A stretch of 64,000 nucleotides of DNA, taken from positions 1-64,000 of the forward strand of contig NZ_PDOB01000006.1 in NCBI RefSeq assembly GCF_002760665.1, written 5' to 3'. Shown piece after piece: positions 1 to 9,948 of the stretch; the stretch's first letter is position 1; each line of letters opens with the position of its first letter. The notes under the pieces were generated by a model. That model saw only the letters and a list, made by a program, of their open reading frames with translations. It had not been told where the DNA came from and made no database searches. This stretch comes from Massilia psychrophila. GTDB taxonomy: Bacteria; Pseudomonadota; Gammaproteobacteria; Burkholderiales; Burkholderiaceae_D. Made by a program: the position numbers and the translations under genes.

Positions 1-2303
1 CGCAGCCGGCGCAAGTGGCGGCGGCGGGCCAGCCCGCCCCGAAGCTGGCCGCGGCCGCGCCGGCGCTGGCCAGCCAGCCAGCGCCGGCAGCGCAGTTGCC
101 GCAGCCGCAAGCGGCGCAGCCTGCCCGTCCCAAACCCGAGCGCCAGGATACCGCGGCGGCGGTCCCGGCGGCGGCATCGCAATACAAGGTCAAGTCGGGC
201 GACACGCTTGGCCGCATCGCCGCCCAGCTCAAGCCGGTTGACGTCTCGCTCGACATGATGCTGGTGGCTTTGTTCCGCACCAATCCGGATTCCTTCGTCG
301 CCAACAACATGAATCGCCTAAAGTCGGGCCAGATCCTGTCGGTGCCGGACTCCGACGCCATCAAGGGCGGCAGCGACAGCGAAGCGCGCGGTGTCGTCGT
401 CGCCCACGCCGCCGATTTCAACGATTACCGCAACAAGCTGGCCGGCCAGGTCGCCAACGCGGCGCCCGCCAAGGCCCAGGACACGGGCCAAAGCGCGGCC
501 GGCAAGATCACGGCGAAGGTCGAGGAACGCGCGACCGCGGCAAACGAATCGAAGGACCAGCTCAAACTGTCGAAGGCTGGCGCCGCCGGCAAGAACGCCG
601 CCCCTGTGGCGGAAGACACGATCGCCAAGGACCGCGCGCTGGCCGACGCCACCGAGCGCGTCAAGGAACTCGAACGCAACGTCAACGACCTCGAAAAGCT
701 GATGCTCGTCAAGAGCCGTGCCGGCACCACGGCCAGTGCCGGCAAGCTCGCCGCCGTCGCCGATGTGACGACCGAAGTCAAGCCAGCCGCGCCGGCGGGT
801 GAAACGCTGCCAGCGCCGTCGCCGCAGAAGGTCGCGCAGAAGCCGGCCCCGGCGCCAGTGGCACCGGTGGCACCAGTGGCGCCGACCCTGGTCGATACGC
901 TGATGGACAACATCACCCTGATCGGCGCCGGCGCCGCCGTACTGCTGCTGGCGCTGTTCGGCCTGTCGCGCCGCAAGAAGCGGGGCGCCGCCGGGTCGAC
1001 CGAGCCGTCGATCCTCGGCGCGCCGACCAACCAGGCCCATTCGCTGTTCGCCGAAACCGGCGGCCAGAGCGTCGACACCAGCAACAGCGTCTTCAATTCC
1101 AGTTTTGCGCCTTCGGCCAGCCAGCTCGACACCAACGAAGTCGACCCGGTCGCCGAGGCCGACGTGTATATCGCCTACGGCCGCGATGCACAGGCCGAGG
1201 AAATCCTCAAGGAAGCGCTGCGCTCCCATCCGGAACGCTATCCGGTGCGCCTGAAGCTGCTCGAAATCTACGCCGCCCGCAAGGACCAGCGCGCGTTTGA
1301 AACCCAGGCCGGCGAAATGTACGGCATGACCCGCGGCCAGGGCGCCGACTGGGCGCAGGCAGCGGCACTCGGCCTTGTCATCGATCCGCTCAATCCCCTG
1401 TATGCCAGCACCGCCGATGCACCGCCTTTGGCGCCGGCCGCCAGCACCGAAACGATCGCCGAGCAGGCCATCCTGAACCAGATGCATGACGAAGGCCTGG
1501 CGGCCGACGACCATCTGCTGATGGACCTGGACGGCAACCAGCTCGACGCGCTGGCGGAGGAGACGATCGTCGCCGCGCCCGCCATCGACCACGCGCAGGA
1601 CGACCATACGCTCGACTTCGACCTCGGCGGCCTCGATTTCGAGCCGCTCGCCAGCACGCAGCCATCAGCAGCAGCGGCTGCGGCGGCAGCAGCCGATCCG
1701 CACGACCTGGCGTTCAACGTCGAGCCGATCGCCGCCGCCGCACCGGACGCACCCGCCGCCCAGGAACAGTCGTTCGACCTCGCCTTCGACCTGGCCTTCG
1801 ATGCGCCGGCCACGCCGAATCCGGCCCCTGCGACCGCGCCGAAGTCGCTTGATGACATGCCCTTTGACTTGAATAGCAACGACCTGTCGTCCGATTTTCA
1901 GATGGCCGACCTGGTCCGCGAATTCGACCTGCCGAAGCTGCCCGAGCCCGCGGCTGCCCCGTTCGCCGCCCCGCTGGCCGACCTCGACGCCATGGACTTC
2001 GCTGCGCCGGCGCTGGCGACTGCCGCGCCGAGCAACGCCCAGGGGCCGCAATTCGACATGTCCGGCATCGACCTTGATTTGCCGGCCGAGTTTGCGGCAG
2101 GTTCGCCGCCAGCGATCGCCGGCGGCGCCCCAGCCGACCTTTCTTTCTCCCACATGGAGATGGAGACCAAGCTCGATTTGGCCATCGCCTACCAGGAGAT
2201 CGGTGACAGGGAAGGCGCGCGCGAGCTGCTGGACGAAGTCATCAAGGGCGGCAGCATTGACCAGGTCGGCAAGGCGAACGACATGCGTTCGAAGCTGGTC
2301 TAA
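1..2303 (+). CDS. fimV: FimV/HubP-family polar landmark protein (5' end outside window)
   Basis: The reading frame is open from base 3, so the true start lies upstream and about 766 C-terminal residues are visible. FimV binds peptidoglycan at the pole and organises type IV pili, flagella and chemotaxis proteins. In order I see a Pro/Ala-rich stretch, a LysM domain ([15 protein letters not shown], about residues 55-105 counted from base 15), a short coiled coil ([17 protein letters not shown]), one transmembrane helix followed by RRKKR, and a long acidic cytoplasmic region. It ends in the FimV C-terminal TPR-like motif ([19 protein letters not shown]). The next gene is truA, the usual neighbour in beta- and gammaproteobacteria. 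The family assignment is secure; functional partners are inferred from the family. Confidence 0.93.
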   Translation, partial: QPAQVAAAGQPAPKLAAAAPALASQPAPAAQLPQPQAAQPARPKPERQDTAAAVPAAASQYKVKSGDTLGRIAAQLKPVDVSLDMMLVALFRTNPDSFVANNMNRLKSGQILSVPDSDAIKGGSDSEARGVVVAHAADFNDYRNKLAGQVANAAPAKAQDTGQSAAGKITAKVEERATAANESKDQLKLSKAGAAGKNAAPVAEDTIAKDRALADATERVKELERNVNDLEKLMLVKSRAGTTASAGKLAAVADVTTEVKPAAPAGETLPAPSPQKVAQKPAPAPVAPVAPVAPTLVDTLMDNITLIGAGAAVLLLALFGLSRRKKRGAAGSTEPSILGAPTNQAHSLFAETGGQSVDTSNSVFNSSFAPSASQLDTNEVDPVAEADVYIAYGRDAQAEEILKEALRSHPERYPVRLKLLEIYAARKDQRAFETQAGEMYGMTRGQGADWAQAAALGLVIDPLNPLYASTADAPPLAPAASTETIAEQAILNQMHDEGLAADDHLLMDLDGNQLDALAEETIVAAPAIDHAQDDHTLDFDLGGLDFEPLASTQPSAAAAAAAAADPHDLAFNVEPIAAAAPDAPAAQEQSFDLAFDLAFDAPATPNPAPATAPKSLDDMPFDLNSNDLSSDFQMADLVREFDLPKLPEPAAAPFAAPLADLDAMDFAAPALATAAPSNAQGPQFDMSGIDLDLPAEFAAGSPPAIAGGAPADLSFSHMEMETKLDLAIAYQEIGDREGARELLDEVIKGGSIDQVGKANDMRSKLV

Positions 2304-2313
2304 GGAAACACTA

Positions 2314-2369
2314 CGCACTATCCCGCACTATCCCGCACTATCACGCAATCGGAATCACGCAATTGGAAT
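2314..2369 (+). repeat. Short tandem repeats between fimV and truA
   Basis: Three 10-bp units CGCACTATCC/A (2314-2343) run directly into two 14-bp units, CACGCAATCGGAAT and CACGCAATTGGAAT (2342-2369). The last unit carries the GGA that would act as ribosome binding site for truA, so the expansion sits in the translation initiation region. The repeats are read directly from the sequence; any role is unknown. Confidence 0.85.
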
Positions 2370-2373
2370 TGAC

Positions 2374-3183
2374 TTGAAACGGATCGCACTCGGCATCCAG
2401 TACGACGGCACGCCTTGGAACGGCTACCAGAAACAGCCTGATCGCAACACCGTGCAGGATCGCCTCGAAATCGCCTTGCAGCAGTTCGCGCGGGTCGACC
2501 TGGCCACCACCTGCGCCGGCCGCACCGACACCGGCGTGCACGCGCTCGAGCAGGTGGTCCACTTCGACACCGACCTCGAGCGCGGCATGCAGTCGTGGCT
2601 CCGCGGCGTCAACGCCTTCCTGCCCGAGTCGATCGCGGTACGCTGGGCTACCGAAACGCCGCTTGACCCCGAACACGAATTTCATGCCCGCTTTTCGGCC
2701 AAGGCGCGCACCTACCACTACGTTTTGTATAACAACCCGGTGCGCTCGCCCTTGCTGGTTGGCCGCGCCGGCTTCAGCTTCCGCCCGCTCGACGCTGACC
2801 TGATGCGCGAGGCCGCCCGCCACCTGGTCGGCGTGCACGATTTCTCGGCGTTTCGCTCGTCGCAGTGCCAGGCCAAGTCGCCGGTCAAACAGATGCATGA
2901 AGTGAGCGTCGAGCGGCACGGCGAGGTGCTGGTGTTCACCTTGCGCGCCAATGCCTTTCTGCACCACATGGTGCGCAACCTGATCGGCTCGCTGATTTAT
3001 GTCGGCAACGGCCGTCACCCGCCTTCCTGGCTGGCCGACGTGCTCGAAGGACGCAACCGCAACGACGCCGCGCCCACCTTCATGCCGGACGGCCTGTACC
3101 TGGCAAAAATAGATTACGATCCGAAGTGGGGATTGCCGCAAGAGGCGCGCAGCCCCTTGCCCTGGTTTATGCCGGGCCGTTGA
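2374..3183 (+). CDS. truA: tRNA pseudouridine(38-40) synthase TruA
   Basis: A 269-residue cytoplasmic enzyme that isomerises uridines 38-40 of the tRNA anticodon arm. The catalytic motif [11 protein letters not shown] is present with Asp52 as the presumed nucleophile. The protein starts [13 protein letters not shown], as family members do. That puts the start at TTG 2374, preceded by GGA seven bases upstream; the frame stays open further 5' but only through low-value fimV-overlapping codons. Length fits the family. It lies between fimV and trpF, a conserved order, and is probably co-transcribed with trpF. Confidence 0.93.
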   Translation: MKRIALGIQYDGTPWNGYQKQPDRNTVQDRLEIALQQFARVDLATTCAGRTDTGVHALEQVVHFDTDLERGMQSWLRGVNAFLPESIAVRWATETPLDPEHEFHARFSAKARTYHYVLYNNPVRSPLLVGRAGFSFRPLDADLMREAARHLVGVHDFSAFRSSQCQAKSPVKQMHEVSVERHGEVLVFTLRANAFLHHMVRNLIGSLIYVGNGRHPPSWLADVLEGRNRNDAAPTFMPDGLYLAKIDYDPKWGLPQEARSPLPWFMPGR

Positions 3184-3231
3184 GTTTGTAAACCCGCTTT
3201 TAAACCCGTCCATCCCGTTCCCGTTCAGACC

Positions 3232-3894
3232 ATGCCACGTACCCGTATCAAAATTTGCGGGATCACCCGCGATGAAGACGTTTGCAGCGCGGTGCGCCTC
3301 GGTGCCGACGCGCTCGGCTTCGTGTTCTATGCCGCCAGTCCCCGTTACGTCAGCGCCGCGCGCGCCGGCGCGCTAATGGCCGCCATGCCGCCGTTCGTCA
3401 CGCCGGTAGCGTTGTTCGTCAACGCCAGCGTTGAGGAGGTGATCGAAGTTGCCCGGCTGGCCCCGTTTGCCCTGCTGCAGTTCCACGGCGACGAGACGCC
3501 CGTGCAATGCGCCGCCATCGCCGCAGCGGTCAACCGGCCCTTCATGCGCGTGTTTCGCGTCAAGCCCGACACGAGCGCGGCCGATTTGCTAAAATACGAA
3601 CTTGAATACCGCGCCGCCAGTCCCTTGTTCTCGAGCTTGTTGCTCGACACCTTTGTGGACGCCTACGGTGGGGCAGGAAAGGTTTTCGATTGGTCTCTCA
3701 TTCCAAAAGAACTCGCGCCTCGGGTCGTTTTAAGTGGTGGCTTGAGCGCAAGCAACGCGACTGACGCGGTTGCACGTGTTCGTCCCTTTGCCGTCGACAT
3801 CAGCAGTGGCGTCGAGCAGCACAAGGGCATCAAGGACGCCCGCAAGATCGCCGATTTCGTCGAGGCGGTGCGGGCGGCAGACGCCACCTCGTGA
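3232..3894 (+). CDS. trpF: Phosphoribosylanthranilate isomerase
   Basis: A 220-residue TIM-barrel enzyme of tryptophan synthesis that converts N-(5-phosphoribosyl)anthranilate to CdRP. Family motifs are visible: KICGIT at residues 7-12 with the catalytic Cys, LLLDTFVDAYGGAGKVFDW, and the phosphate-binding LSGGLSASN. No strong Shine-Dalgarno precedes ATG 3232. The gene lies 48 bp after truA and 25 bp before trpB, consistent with an operon. trpE, trpG, trpD and trpC are not in this window, so the early steps are encoded elsewhere, as is usual in betaproteobacteria. Confidence 0.95.
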   Translation: MPRTRIKICGITRDEDVCSAVRLGADALGFVFYAASPRYVSAARAGALMAAMPPFVTPVALFVNASVEEVIEVARLAPFALLQFHGDETPVQCAAIAAAVNRPFMRVFRVKPDTSAADLLKYELEYRAASPLFSSLLLDTFVDAYGGAGKVFDWSLIPKELAPRVVLSGGLSASNATDAVARVRPFAVDISSGVEQHKGIKDARKIADFVEAVRAADATS

Positions 3895-3919
3895 AGCCAA
3901 ACCTTAAGCGAAAATTCCC

Positions 3920-5167
3920 ATGAAATCAGCACCTAGCCGCGCTCCCGGCGCGCCAATATTCAAGACCACAGATTACCAACTGCCCGACGCGCGCGGCCAC
4001 TTCGGCCCGTACGGCGGCGCGTTCGTCGCTGAGACGCTCACCCACGCGCTGGCCGAACTGAACGACGCGTATGCGCGCTACAGCACCGACCCGGAATTCC
4101 TCGACGAGTTTCGCTATGAGTTGAAGCACTTCGTCGGCCGTCCGTCGCCGGTCTACCACGCCAGTCGCTGGTCGCGGGAAAACGGCGGCGCGCAGATCTA
4201 CTTCAAGCGCGAAGACCTGAACCATACCGGCGCCCACAAGATCAACAACGTGATCGGCCAGGCGCTGCTGGCCAGGCGCATGGGCAAACCGCGCATCATC
4301 GCCGAAACCGGCGCCGGTCAGCATGGCGTCGCCACCGCCACCATCTGCGCCCGCTTCGGCCTCGAATGCGTGATCTACATGGGCAGCGAGGACATCAAGC
4401 GCCAGGCCCAGAACGTCTACCGCATGAAGCTGCTGGGGGCCACCGTGGTGCCGGTCGAATCGGGTTCGAAGACGCTCAAGGACGCGCTCAACGAAGCGAT
4501 GCGCGACTGGGTCACCAACATCGAAGACACCTTTTATATCATCGGCACCGTGGCCGGCCCGCACCCGTACCCGATGATGGTGCGTGACTTCCAGTCCGTG
4601 ATCGGCGAGGAATGCCTGGTGCAGATGCCCGAGATGACCGGGCGCCAGCCGGACTACGTCATGGCCTGCATCGGCGGCGGCTCCAATGCGATGGGCATTT
4701 TTTATCCGTACCTCGACGAGAAGGACGTCAAACTGATCGGCGTCGAGGCGGCCGGCGAAGGCATCGAATCGGGGCGCCACTCCGCTTCGCTGAGCGTCGG
4801 CATTCCCGGCGTGCTGCATGGCAACCGCACCTACCTGCTGCAGGATGCCAACGGCCAGATCACCGAGACCCATTCGGTCTCGGCCGGCCTCGATTATCCC
4901 GGCGTCGGGCCCGAGCACTCGTGGCTGAAAGATCTGGGGCGCGCGCAGTACGTGTCGATCACCGACGACGAGGCGCTGCAGGCCTTCCACGACTGCTGCC
5001 GCATCGAGGGCATCATCCCGGCCCTCGAATCGGCGCACGCGATCGCCTACGCTACCAAGCTGGCCGCCACGCTGCCGAAGGACCAGATCATCCTGGTCAA
5101 TCTGTCCGGCCGCGGCGACAAGGACATGCATACCGTGGCCGAGCGGATGGGGCTCGATTTCAGCTGA
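3920..5167 (+). CDS. trpB: Tryptophan synthase beta chain
   Basis: A 415-residue PLP enzyme that condenses indole with L-serine and works as an alpha2beta2 complex with TrpA. The PLP lysine is Lys107 in [10 protein letters not shown]; the phosphate-binding [10 protein letters not shown] and the terminal NLSGRGDKD are also present. It has an N-terminal extension of about 20 residues before the usual [13 protein letters not shown] start. It is followed 49 bp later by trpA. No inserted methyltransferase separates trpB from trpA, unlike in some relatives. Confidence 0.97.
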   Translation: MKSAPSRAPGAPIFKTTDYQLPDARGHFGPYGGAFVAETLTHALAELNDAYARYSTDPEFLDEFRYELKHFVGRPSPVYHASRWSRENGGAQIYFKREDLNHTGAHKINNVIGQALLARRMGKPRIIAETGAGQHGVATATICARFGLECVIYMGSEDIKRQAQNVYRMKLLGATVVPVESGSKTLKDALNEAMRDWVTNIEDTFYIIGTVAGPHPYPMMVRDFQSVIGEECLVQMPEMTGRQPDYVMACIGGGSNAMGIFYPYLDEKDVKLIGVEAAGEGIESGRHSASLSVGIPGVLHGNRTYLLQDANGQITETHSVSAGLDYPGVGPEHSWLKDLGRAQYVSITDDEALQAFHDCCRIEGIIPALESAHAIAYATKLAATLPKDQIILVNLSGRGDKDMHTVAERMGLDFS

Positions 5168-5216
5168 TTTTTTGAGCTGATCGCCTGTTCCCACACACTC
5201 CCACGAAAGTAAATAT

Positions 5217-6017
5217 ATGTCCCGAATCGACGCTGTTTTTTCCGCACTCAAGGCGCACCACAAGACCGGCCTGGTCACCTTCATCACGGCCGGCGACCCC
5301 GGTCCCGAGATGACGGTGCCGCTGATGCACGCGATGGTCGCCGGCGGCGCCGACGTCCTCGAACTGGGCGTGCCGTTTTCCGACCCGATGGCCGAAGGGC
5401 CGGTGATCCAGCGTGCCTGCGAGCGTGCGCTCAAGTTCAACATCGGCCTGCGCGACGTGCTAGGTTTCGTCCGCGAGTTCCGCATCACGAACCGCGACAC
5501 GCCGGTAGTGCTGATGGGGTACGCCAACCCGATCGAGCGCATCGGCCCTGACGCCTTCATCGCCGCCGCAAAGGAAGCGGGGGCCGACGGCGCCATCGTC
5601 GTCGACTATCCGCCGGAGGAGTGCGAGCAGTTTGCCGCGGCGATGCGCACGGCCGGCCTCGACCTGATCTTTTTGCTGGCCCCCACCTCCACGCCTGAGC
5701 GCATCGCGCAGGTGGCGCGGGCTGGCTCGGGTTTCAGTTACTACGTCTCGCTCAAGGGCGTGACCGGCGCCGGCACCATCGACACGGCCGATGTCGCGCT
5801 GCGGGTGGCCGCCATCCGCGAGCACGTCAAGCTGCCGATCGGCGTCGGTTTCGGTATTCGCGACGGCGCCACGGCCAAGGCAGTCGCGCAGGTTGCCGAT
5901 GCGGTGGTGATCGGCAGTCGCATCATCCAGGAGATCGAGAACACGCCGAAAGAGGGCGCGGTGGCGGCGGTGCAGGCGTTCGTGGCCGGCATCCGCAGCG
6001 CGCTCGACAGCAAATAA
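5217..6017 (+). CDS. trpA: Tryptophan synthase alpha chain
   Basis: A 266-residue TIM-barrel subunit that cleaves indole-3-glycerol phosphate and channels indole to TrpB. The catalytic Glu49 is present in [11 protein letters not shown]. The residue usually Asp60 (PLADGPTIQ in E. coli) is Glu here (PMAEGPVIQ), a conservative change at an active-site position. The phosphate loop [12 protein letters not shown] is present. Length and position after trpB are normal. The 199 bp between this gene and accD hold no obvious terminator with a T-run. Confidence 0.95.
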   Translation: MSRIDAVFSALKAHHKTGLVTFITAGDPGPEMTVPLMHAMVAGGADVLELGVPFSDPMAEGPVIQRACERALKFNIGLRDVLGFVREFRITNRDTPVVLMGYANPIERIGPDAFIAAAKEAGADGAIVVDYPPEECEQFAAAMRTAGLDLIFLLAPTSTPERIAQVARAGSGFSYYVSLKGVTGAGTIDTADVALRVAAIREHVKLPIGVGFGIRDGATAKAVAQVADAVVIGSRIIQEIENTPKEGAVAAVQAFVAGIRSALDSK

Positions 6018-6216
6018 GCAGCGTAAGGCGCGAAAAATCCGCGCGGCAATCGCCCGCCGCAACAGTGCGGTCGGTGCTAAGCTGACGCCTAGTTGAATTA
6101 TTCATAACACTGCCATAAATGCAATTCCGGCGGGGAATGTTCGACAAGGCGAGCTCTAGCGGCTAAACTACCGCCAACTAAAGAATCACTGCCGAATTGC
6201 CGCAGAAGGAGAATGT

Positions 6217-7089
6217 ATGAGTTGGTTGGAAAAACTGCTGCCACCCCGGATTCAGCGCTCGGACGCCGCTTCGCGCAAGACTGTGCCGGAGGGCCTGTGG
6301 GTCAAGTGTCCCTCGTGCGAGGCGGTGCTGTACCGCACCGACCTTGAAACGAACCTGCACGTCTGCCCGAAATGCAGCCACCACATGCGCATCCGCGCGC
6401 GCCGGCGGCTCGACAGCCTGCTCGACGAAGGCGGCCGTTATGAAATCGGCCAGGAAACCTTGCCGGTCGATACGCTCAAGTTCAAGGACAGCAAGAAATA
6501 CCCTGACCGCCTCAAGGCGGCGATGGAAGCGACGGGCGAAACCGATGCGCTCATCGTACTCGGCGGCGCCATCATGAGCTTGCCTGTCGTGGTCGCCTGT
6601 TTCGAATTCGAATTCATGGGCGGCTCGATGGGCTCGGTCGTCGGCGAGCGCTTCGTGCGCGGCGCCCAAGCCGCGCTCGAGCAGCGCGTCCCGTTCATCT
6701 GCATCACCGCCACTGGCGGTGCGCGCATGCAGGAAGGCTTGTTGTCGTTGATGCAAATGGCCAAAACCACCGCGATGCTGACCAAGCTGTCGGAAAAGAA
6801 GCTGCCGTTTATCAGCGTGCTGACCGACCCGACCATGGGCGGCGTGTCCGCCTCGTTCGCCTTCATGGGCGACGTCGTCATCGCCGAGCCGAAAGCACTG
6901 ATCGGTTTCGCCGGCCCGCGCGTGATCGAAAACACGGTACGCGAAAAGCTTCCTGAAGGCTTCCAGCGCGCCGAGTTCCTCGTCACCAAGGGCGCCGTCG
7001 ACATGATCGTCGACCGCCGCAAGATGCGTGAAGAAATCGCCCGCTTGCTGGCCCTGCTGCAAGGCCAGGCTGCCGAAGTCATCGCGTAA
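6217..7089 (+). CDS. accD: Acetyl-CoA carboxylase carboxyltransferase subunit beta
   Basis: A 290-residue cytoplasmic subunit that pairs with AccA to transfer the carboxyl group from biotin to acetyl-CoA, the first committed step of fatty acid synthesis. The N-terminal four-cysteine zinc ribbon is complete (Cys31, Cys34, Cys50, Cys53), followed by the crotonase-like carboxyltransferase fold ([23 protein letters not shown]). A clear AGAAGGAG site precedes ATG 6217. The trpA-accD-folC order is conserved in proteobacteria. Confidence 0.97.
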   Translation: MSWLEKLLPPRIQRSDAASRKTVPEGLWVKCPSCEAVLYRTDLETNLHVCPKCSHHMRIRARRRLDSLLDEGGRYEIGQETLPVDTLKFKDSKKYPDRLKAAMEATGETDALIVLGGAIMSLPVVVACFEFEFMGGSMGSVVGERFVRGAQAALEQRVPFICITATGGARMQEGLLSLMQMAKTTAMLTKLSEKKLPFISVLTDPTMGGVSASFAFMGDVVIAEPKALIGFAGPRVIENTVREKLPEGFQRAEFLVTKGAVDMIVDRRKMREEIARLLALLQGQAAEVIA

Positions 7090-7167
7090 GCGCCGGAGTT
7101 CTTTTCAAAACCGTGCGCAAGCAAGTGTGCGCACGGTTGTCTACTTCAAATCGATCAAGTCGATCCC

Positions 7168-8466
7168 ATGCAAACACTCCCCACCACCTTGCCCGACTGG
7201 CTGGCCCTGCTCGAGTCGCGCCACGCCGAAGTCCACATCAACATGGGCCTCGATCGTGTCCGTGCCGTCAAACAGGCAATGGGCCTGCGGTTCGGCTGCC
7301 CGGTCATCATGGTGGCCGGCACCAACGGCAAAGGCTCGACCTGCGCCATGCTCGAGTCAATCCTGCTGCGCGCGGGCTACAAGGTCGGCCTCTACATCAA
7401 GCCGCATTTCCTCGACTTTAATGAACGCGCAAGGATCAATGGCGAACTGGCGTCGGACGCGGCGCTGATTGACGCCTTCAACGCGGTCGAGGCAAGCCGC
7501 ACCGACATCGACCTGACGTATTTCGAATTCACCACGCTGGCCATCATGCACTTGCTGGCCGGCGCCAAGCCCGATGTCGCGATCCTCGAAGTAGGACTCG
7601 GCGGGCGCCTCGATGCGGTCAACGTGATCGACGCCGATGTTTCCATCGTCACCAGCGTCGACATCGACCATACCGATTTCCTCGGCACCACGCGCGAAGC
7701 GATCGGCTTCGAAAAAGCCGGCATTTTCCGCACCGGCAAGCCGGCCATCTGCAGCGACCCGGTACCGCCCGCCTCGCTGGTGGCGCACGCCGAAGCGATT
7801 GGCGCCGACCTGTGGCTGCTGGGCCGCGACTTCAATTATTCCGGCGACAAGCAACAGTGGAATTACGGCGGGCGCAATCAGCGCCGCAATTCGCTGGCCT
7901 ACCCGAGCCTGCGCGGCGCCAACCAGTTGCTCAACGCCGCCGCCGCGCTGGCCGCGCTCGAAGTGCTGCGCCTGGAACTGCCGGTCGGCGCCCAGGAAGT
8001 GCGCAGCGGCCTGGTCATGGTCGAATTGCCGGGGCGCTTCCAGGTACTGCCGGGCCGCCCGAGCGTCATTTTCGACGTCGCCCACAATCCGCACGCCGCT
8101 TCGGCGCTGGCCCAAAATCTCGGCAATATGGGCTTCCACCCGTATACTTATGCCGTGTTCGGCTCAATGCAGGACAAGGACGTCGACGGCGTGATCGCCG
8201 CGATGGCCGGACACATCGATCATTGGTGCCTGGCCGCACTGCCGTCGCCGCGCTCGGCCCATACCGCCCAACTGGCGCTAGCGGTCGAGCAGCACCGGCC
8301 GGCCGACGCCAGGGAAGGGGAGTGGTCGAGCAGCCAGTTTGCCGATCCGGCAAAAGCTTTTGCGAATGCGATGAGCCGGGCTGGGGAGAATGATAGAATC
8401 GTGGTCTTTGGCTCGTTCTACACCGTTGCAGGCGTGATGGCAGCCCGCAAATCTTCTTTACACTGA
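7168..8466 (+). CDS. folC: Bifunctional dihydrofolate synthase/folylpolyglutamate synthase
   Basis: A 432-residue Mur-ligase-family enzyme that adds glutamate to dihydropteroate and then lengthens the polyglutamate tail of folates. The P-loop MVAGTNGKGSTCAML is near residue 50, followed by family motifs LEVGLGGRLDAVN and SVDIDHTDFLG. The C-terminal ligase domain has FDVAHNPHAAS. Length is typical. The SPOR-domain gene begins 11 bp downstream, so the two are almost certainly one transcript. Confidence 0.96.
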   Translation: MQTLPTTLPDWLALLESRHAEVHINMGLDRVRAVKQAMGLRFGCPVIMVAGTNGKGSTCAMLESILLRAGYKVGLYIKPHFLDFNERARINGELASDAALIDAFNAVEASRTDIDLTYFEFTTLAIMHLLAGAKPDVAILEVGLGGRLDAVNVIDADVSIVTSVDIDHTDFLGTTREAIGFEKAGIFRTGKPAICSDPVPPASLVAHAEAIGADLWLLGRDFNYSGDKQQWNYGGRNQRRNSLAYPSLRGANQLLNAAAALAALEVLRLELPVGAQEVRSGLVMVELPGRFQVLPGRPSVIFDVAHNPHAASALAQNLGNMGFHPYTYAVFGSMQDKDVDGVIAAMAGHIDHWCLAALPSPRSAHTAQLALAVEQHRPADAREGEWSSSQFADPAKAFANAMSRAGENDRIVVFGSFYTVAGVMAARKSSLH

Positions 8467-8477
8467 AAATATACCGC

Positions 8478-9395
8478 ATGGGCTTGTTCTCGTTCCTCAA
8501 TAAAAACAAGCAAGAAACCACTGGCGAAGACAGTGGCTATTTTTCCCGCGATGACGACTCGGCCGCCACCCAGGCCCGCTCCAAGCGCGCTTCCAGCGCC
8601 AATCAACCGGCGGCGCCACGCGGCAAGAAGGCCGGTGCCTCCGACGATCCGGTGCTGCCGGAAAAAAAGCGCGCGCGGCGCCGCCTGGTCGGCGCGATCG
8701 CGCTGGCGCTGGCGGTCGCGGTCGGCCTGCCGATGCTGCTCGACGCGGAACCTAAACCGCTGGCCAGCGATCTCTCGATCCAGATCCCGTCGCGCGACAA
8801 GGCGCCGCCGCTGCCGTTGCCGGCAGCTCCCGGCGCCGCGCTCTCGCCCCCGGTATTGCCCGCCGATTCGCTCGACCGGCGCGAGGAAATCGTCGAAGCA
8901 CCCAAGCCGCAGCCGGCCGAGGTCAAGCCGGTGTCGCTCGATACCAAGGCCCAGGCCCAGGCCCGCGCTGTTGAGCCCAAACCGCCGGCTGTGAAGGCTG
9001 AGCCGAAAAGTGAGCCGAAGAGCGAACCCAGGCTCGCCAGGATAGAACCCAAGCCGGTTGCCAAGGTCGACGACAAGCCAGCGGACAAGATTGCCAAGGC
9101 GCCGCTGGAAAGCAGCCGCGCGCAGGACATCCTCGAAGGAAAATCTGCGGAGCCGGCAAGCGAGAAATTCATCGTGCAGGTTGCGGCCCTCGGTAGCGCC
9201 GAAAAAGTCGCCGAGTTGCAAGACAAGCTGAAGGCGGCCGGGATCCGCTCCTTCACCCACAAGGTGTCGACGCCCTCGGGCGAGCGCATCCAGGTCAAGC
9301 TCGGCCCGTTCAGCCGGAGTGAAGCGGACAAGATGCACGCCAGGCTCGAGAAGGTCGGACTGCCGGGCAGCATGGTCCGTTCCGATGGCAAATAG
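8478..9395 (+). CDS. SPOR-domain inner-membrane protein (DedD/FtsN-like)
   Basis: A 305-residue single-pass membrane protein. The cytoplasmic N-terminus is charged, a transmembrane helix lies near residues 73-90 (LVGAIALALAVAVGLPML), then comes a long Pro/Lys/Glu-rich periplasmic linker. The C-terminal SPOR domain covers about residues 228-303 (FIVQVAALGSAEKVAELQ). SPOR domains bind denuded septal peptidoglycan, so a role in cell division is expected. Position between folC and cvpA matches E. coli dedD. The linker contains internal KSEPKSEPR repeats. Confidence 0.9.
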   Translation: MGLFSFLNKNKQETTGEDSGYFSRDDDSAATQARSKRASSANQPAAPRGKKAGASDDPVLPEKKRARRRLVGAIALALAVAVGLPMLLDAEPKPLASDLSIQIPSRDKAPPLPLPAAPGAALSPPVLPADSLDRREEIVEAPKPQPAEVKPVSLDTKAQAQARAVEPKPPAVKAEPKSEPKSEPRLARIEPKPVAKVDDKPADKIAKAPLESSRAQDILEGKSAEPASEKFIVQVAALGSAEKVAELQDKLKAAGIRSFTHKVSTPSGERIQVKLGPFSRSEADKMHARLEKVGLPGSMVRSDGK

Positions 9396-9416
9396 CCGGA
9401 CCCGGGCGACGCCGGC

Positions 9417-9905
9417 GTGACCATTTTCGATTATTTGGTCTTGTTCGTGCTCGTGGCGTCAGTGGTGATCAGCACCCTGCGCGGCCTGGTCAAGGAAATT
9501 CTTTCCCTGCTCGGCTGGGTGGTTGCTTTCGTCGTCGCCAACGCCTACGGCGCGCAATTGGCGCCGATGTTGCCGGCGATGATACCCGGCGAGGCGGTGC
9601 GCCTGATGGTGGCCTTCGTGGCCTTGTTCCTCGGCGTGCGCATCCTGATGGGGCTGTTGACCATGGCGGTCGATGCGTTAATCCAGGCCGCCGGCCTGAG
9701 CCTGGCCGACCGCGGCCTCGGCGGCTTGTTCGGTCTGGCGCGAGGTATTGTAATTGTGTTGTTCGGCGTCATATTGTGCGGCATGACGTCGATCCCGCAA
9801 CAAGATTTCTGGAAGAGCGCGCTGCTCTCGCCGATGGCGGAAACCGGCGCGCGCACCGTCAAACCTTTCCTGCCGGCTGCCCTTGCGCAGCATGTGCAAT
9901 TTTGA
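9417..9905 (+). CDS. cvpA: CvpA family membrane protein
   Basis: A 162-residue protein with about four hydrophobic helices (YLVLFVLVASVVIS, LLGWVVAFVVANAYG, LMVAFVALFLGVRILMG, GLFGLARGIVIVLFGVIL), as in the CvpA family. CvpA is linked to colicin V export and envelope stress tolerance, but its biochemical role is unsettled. The start is GTG 9417, 21 bp after the SPOR gene. Coupling to purF downstream is a conserved proteobacterial arrangement. Confidence 0.93.
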   Translation: MTIFDYLVLFVLVASVVISTLRGLVKEILSLLGWVVAFVVANAYGAQLAPMLPAMIPGEAVRLMVAFVALFLGVRILMGLLTMAVDALIQAAGLSLADRGLGGLFGLARGIVIVLFGVILCGMTSIPQQDFWKSALLSPMAETGARTVKPFLPAALAQHVQF

Positions 9906-9948
9906 ACAATTTTTCAATTTCAGGCTGTCCCAGCTTTAGGAGCACACC

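Noticed and set aside
3926-5596. Minus-strand frame of about 556 codons over trpB-trpA
   Set aside because: Shadow of two well-defined tryptophan synthase genes; no start signal or domain.
6018-6216. Attenuator or terminator between trpA and accD
   Set aside because: Small hairpins (CCGCA-ACAG-TGCGG) exist but none has a T-run or competing stems.
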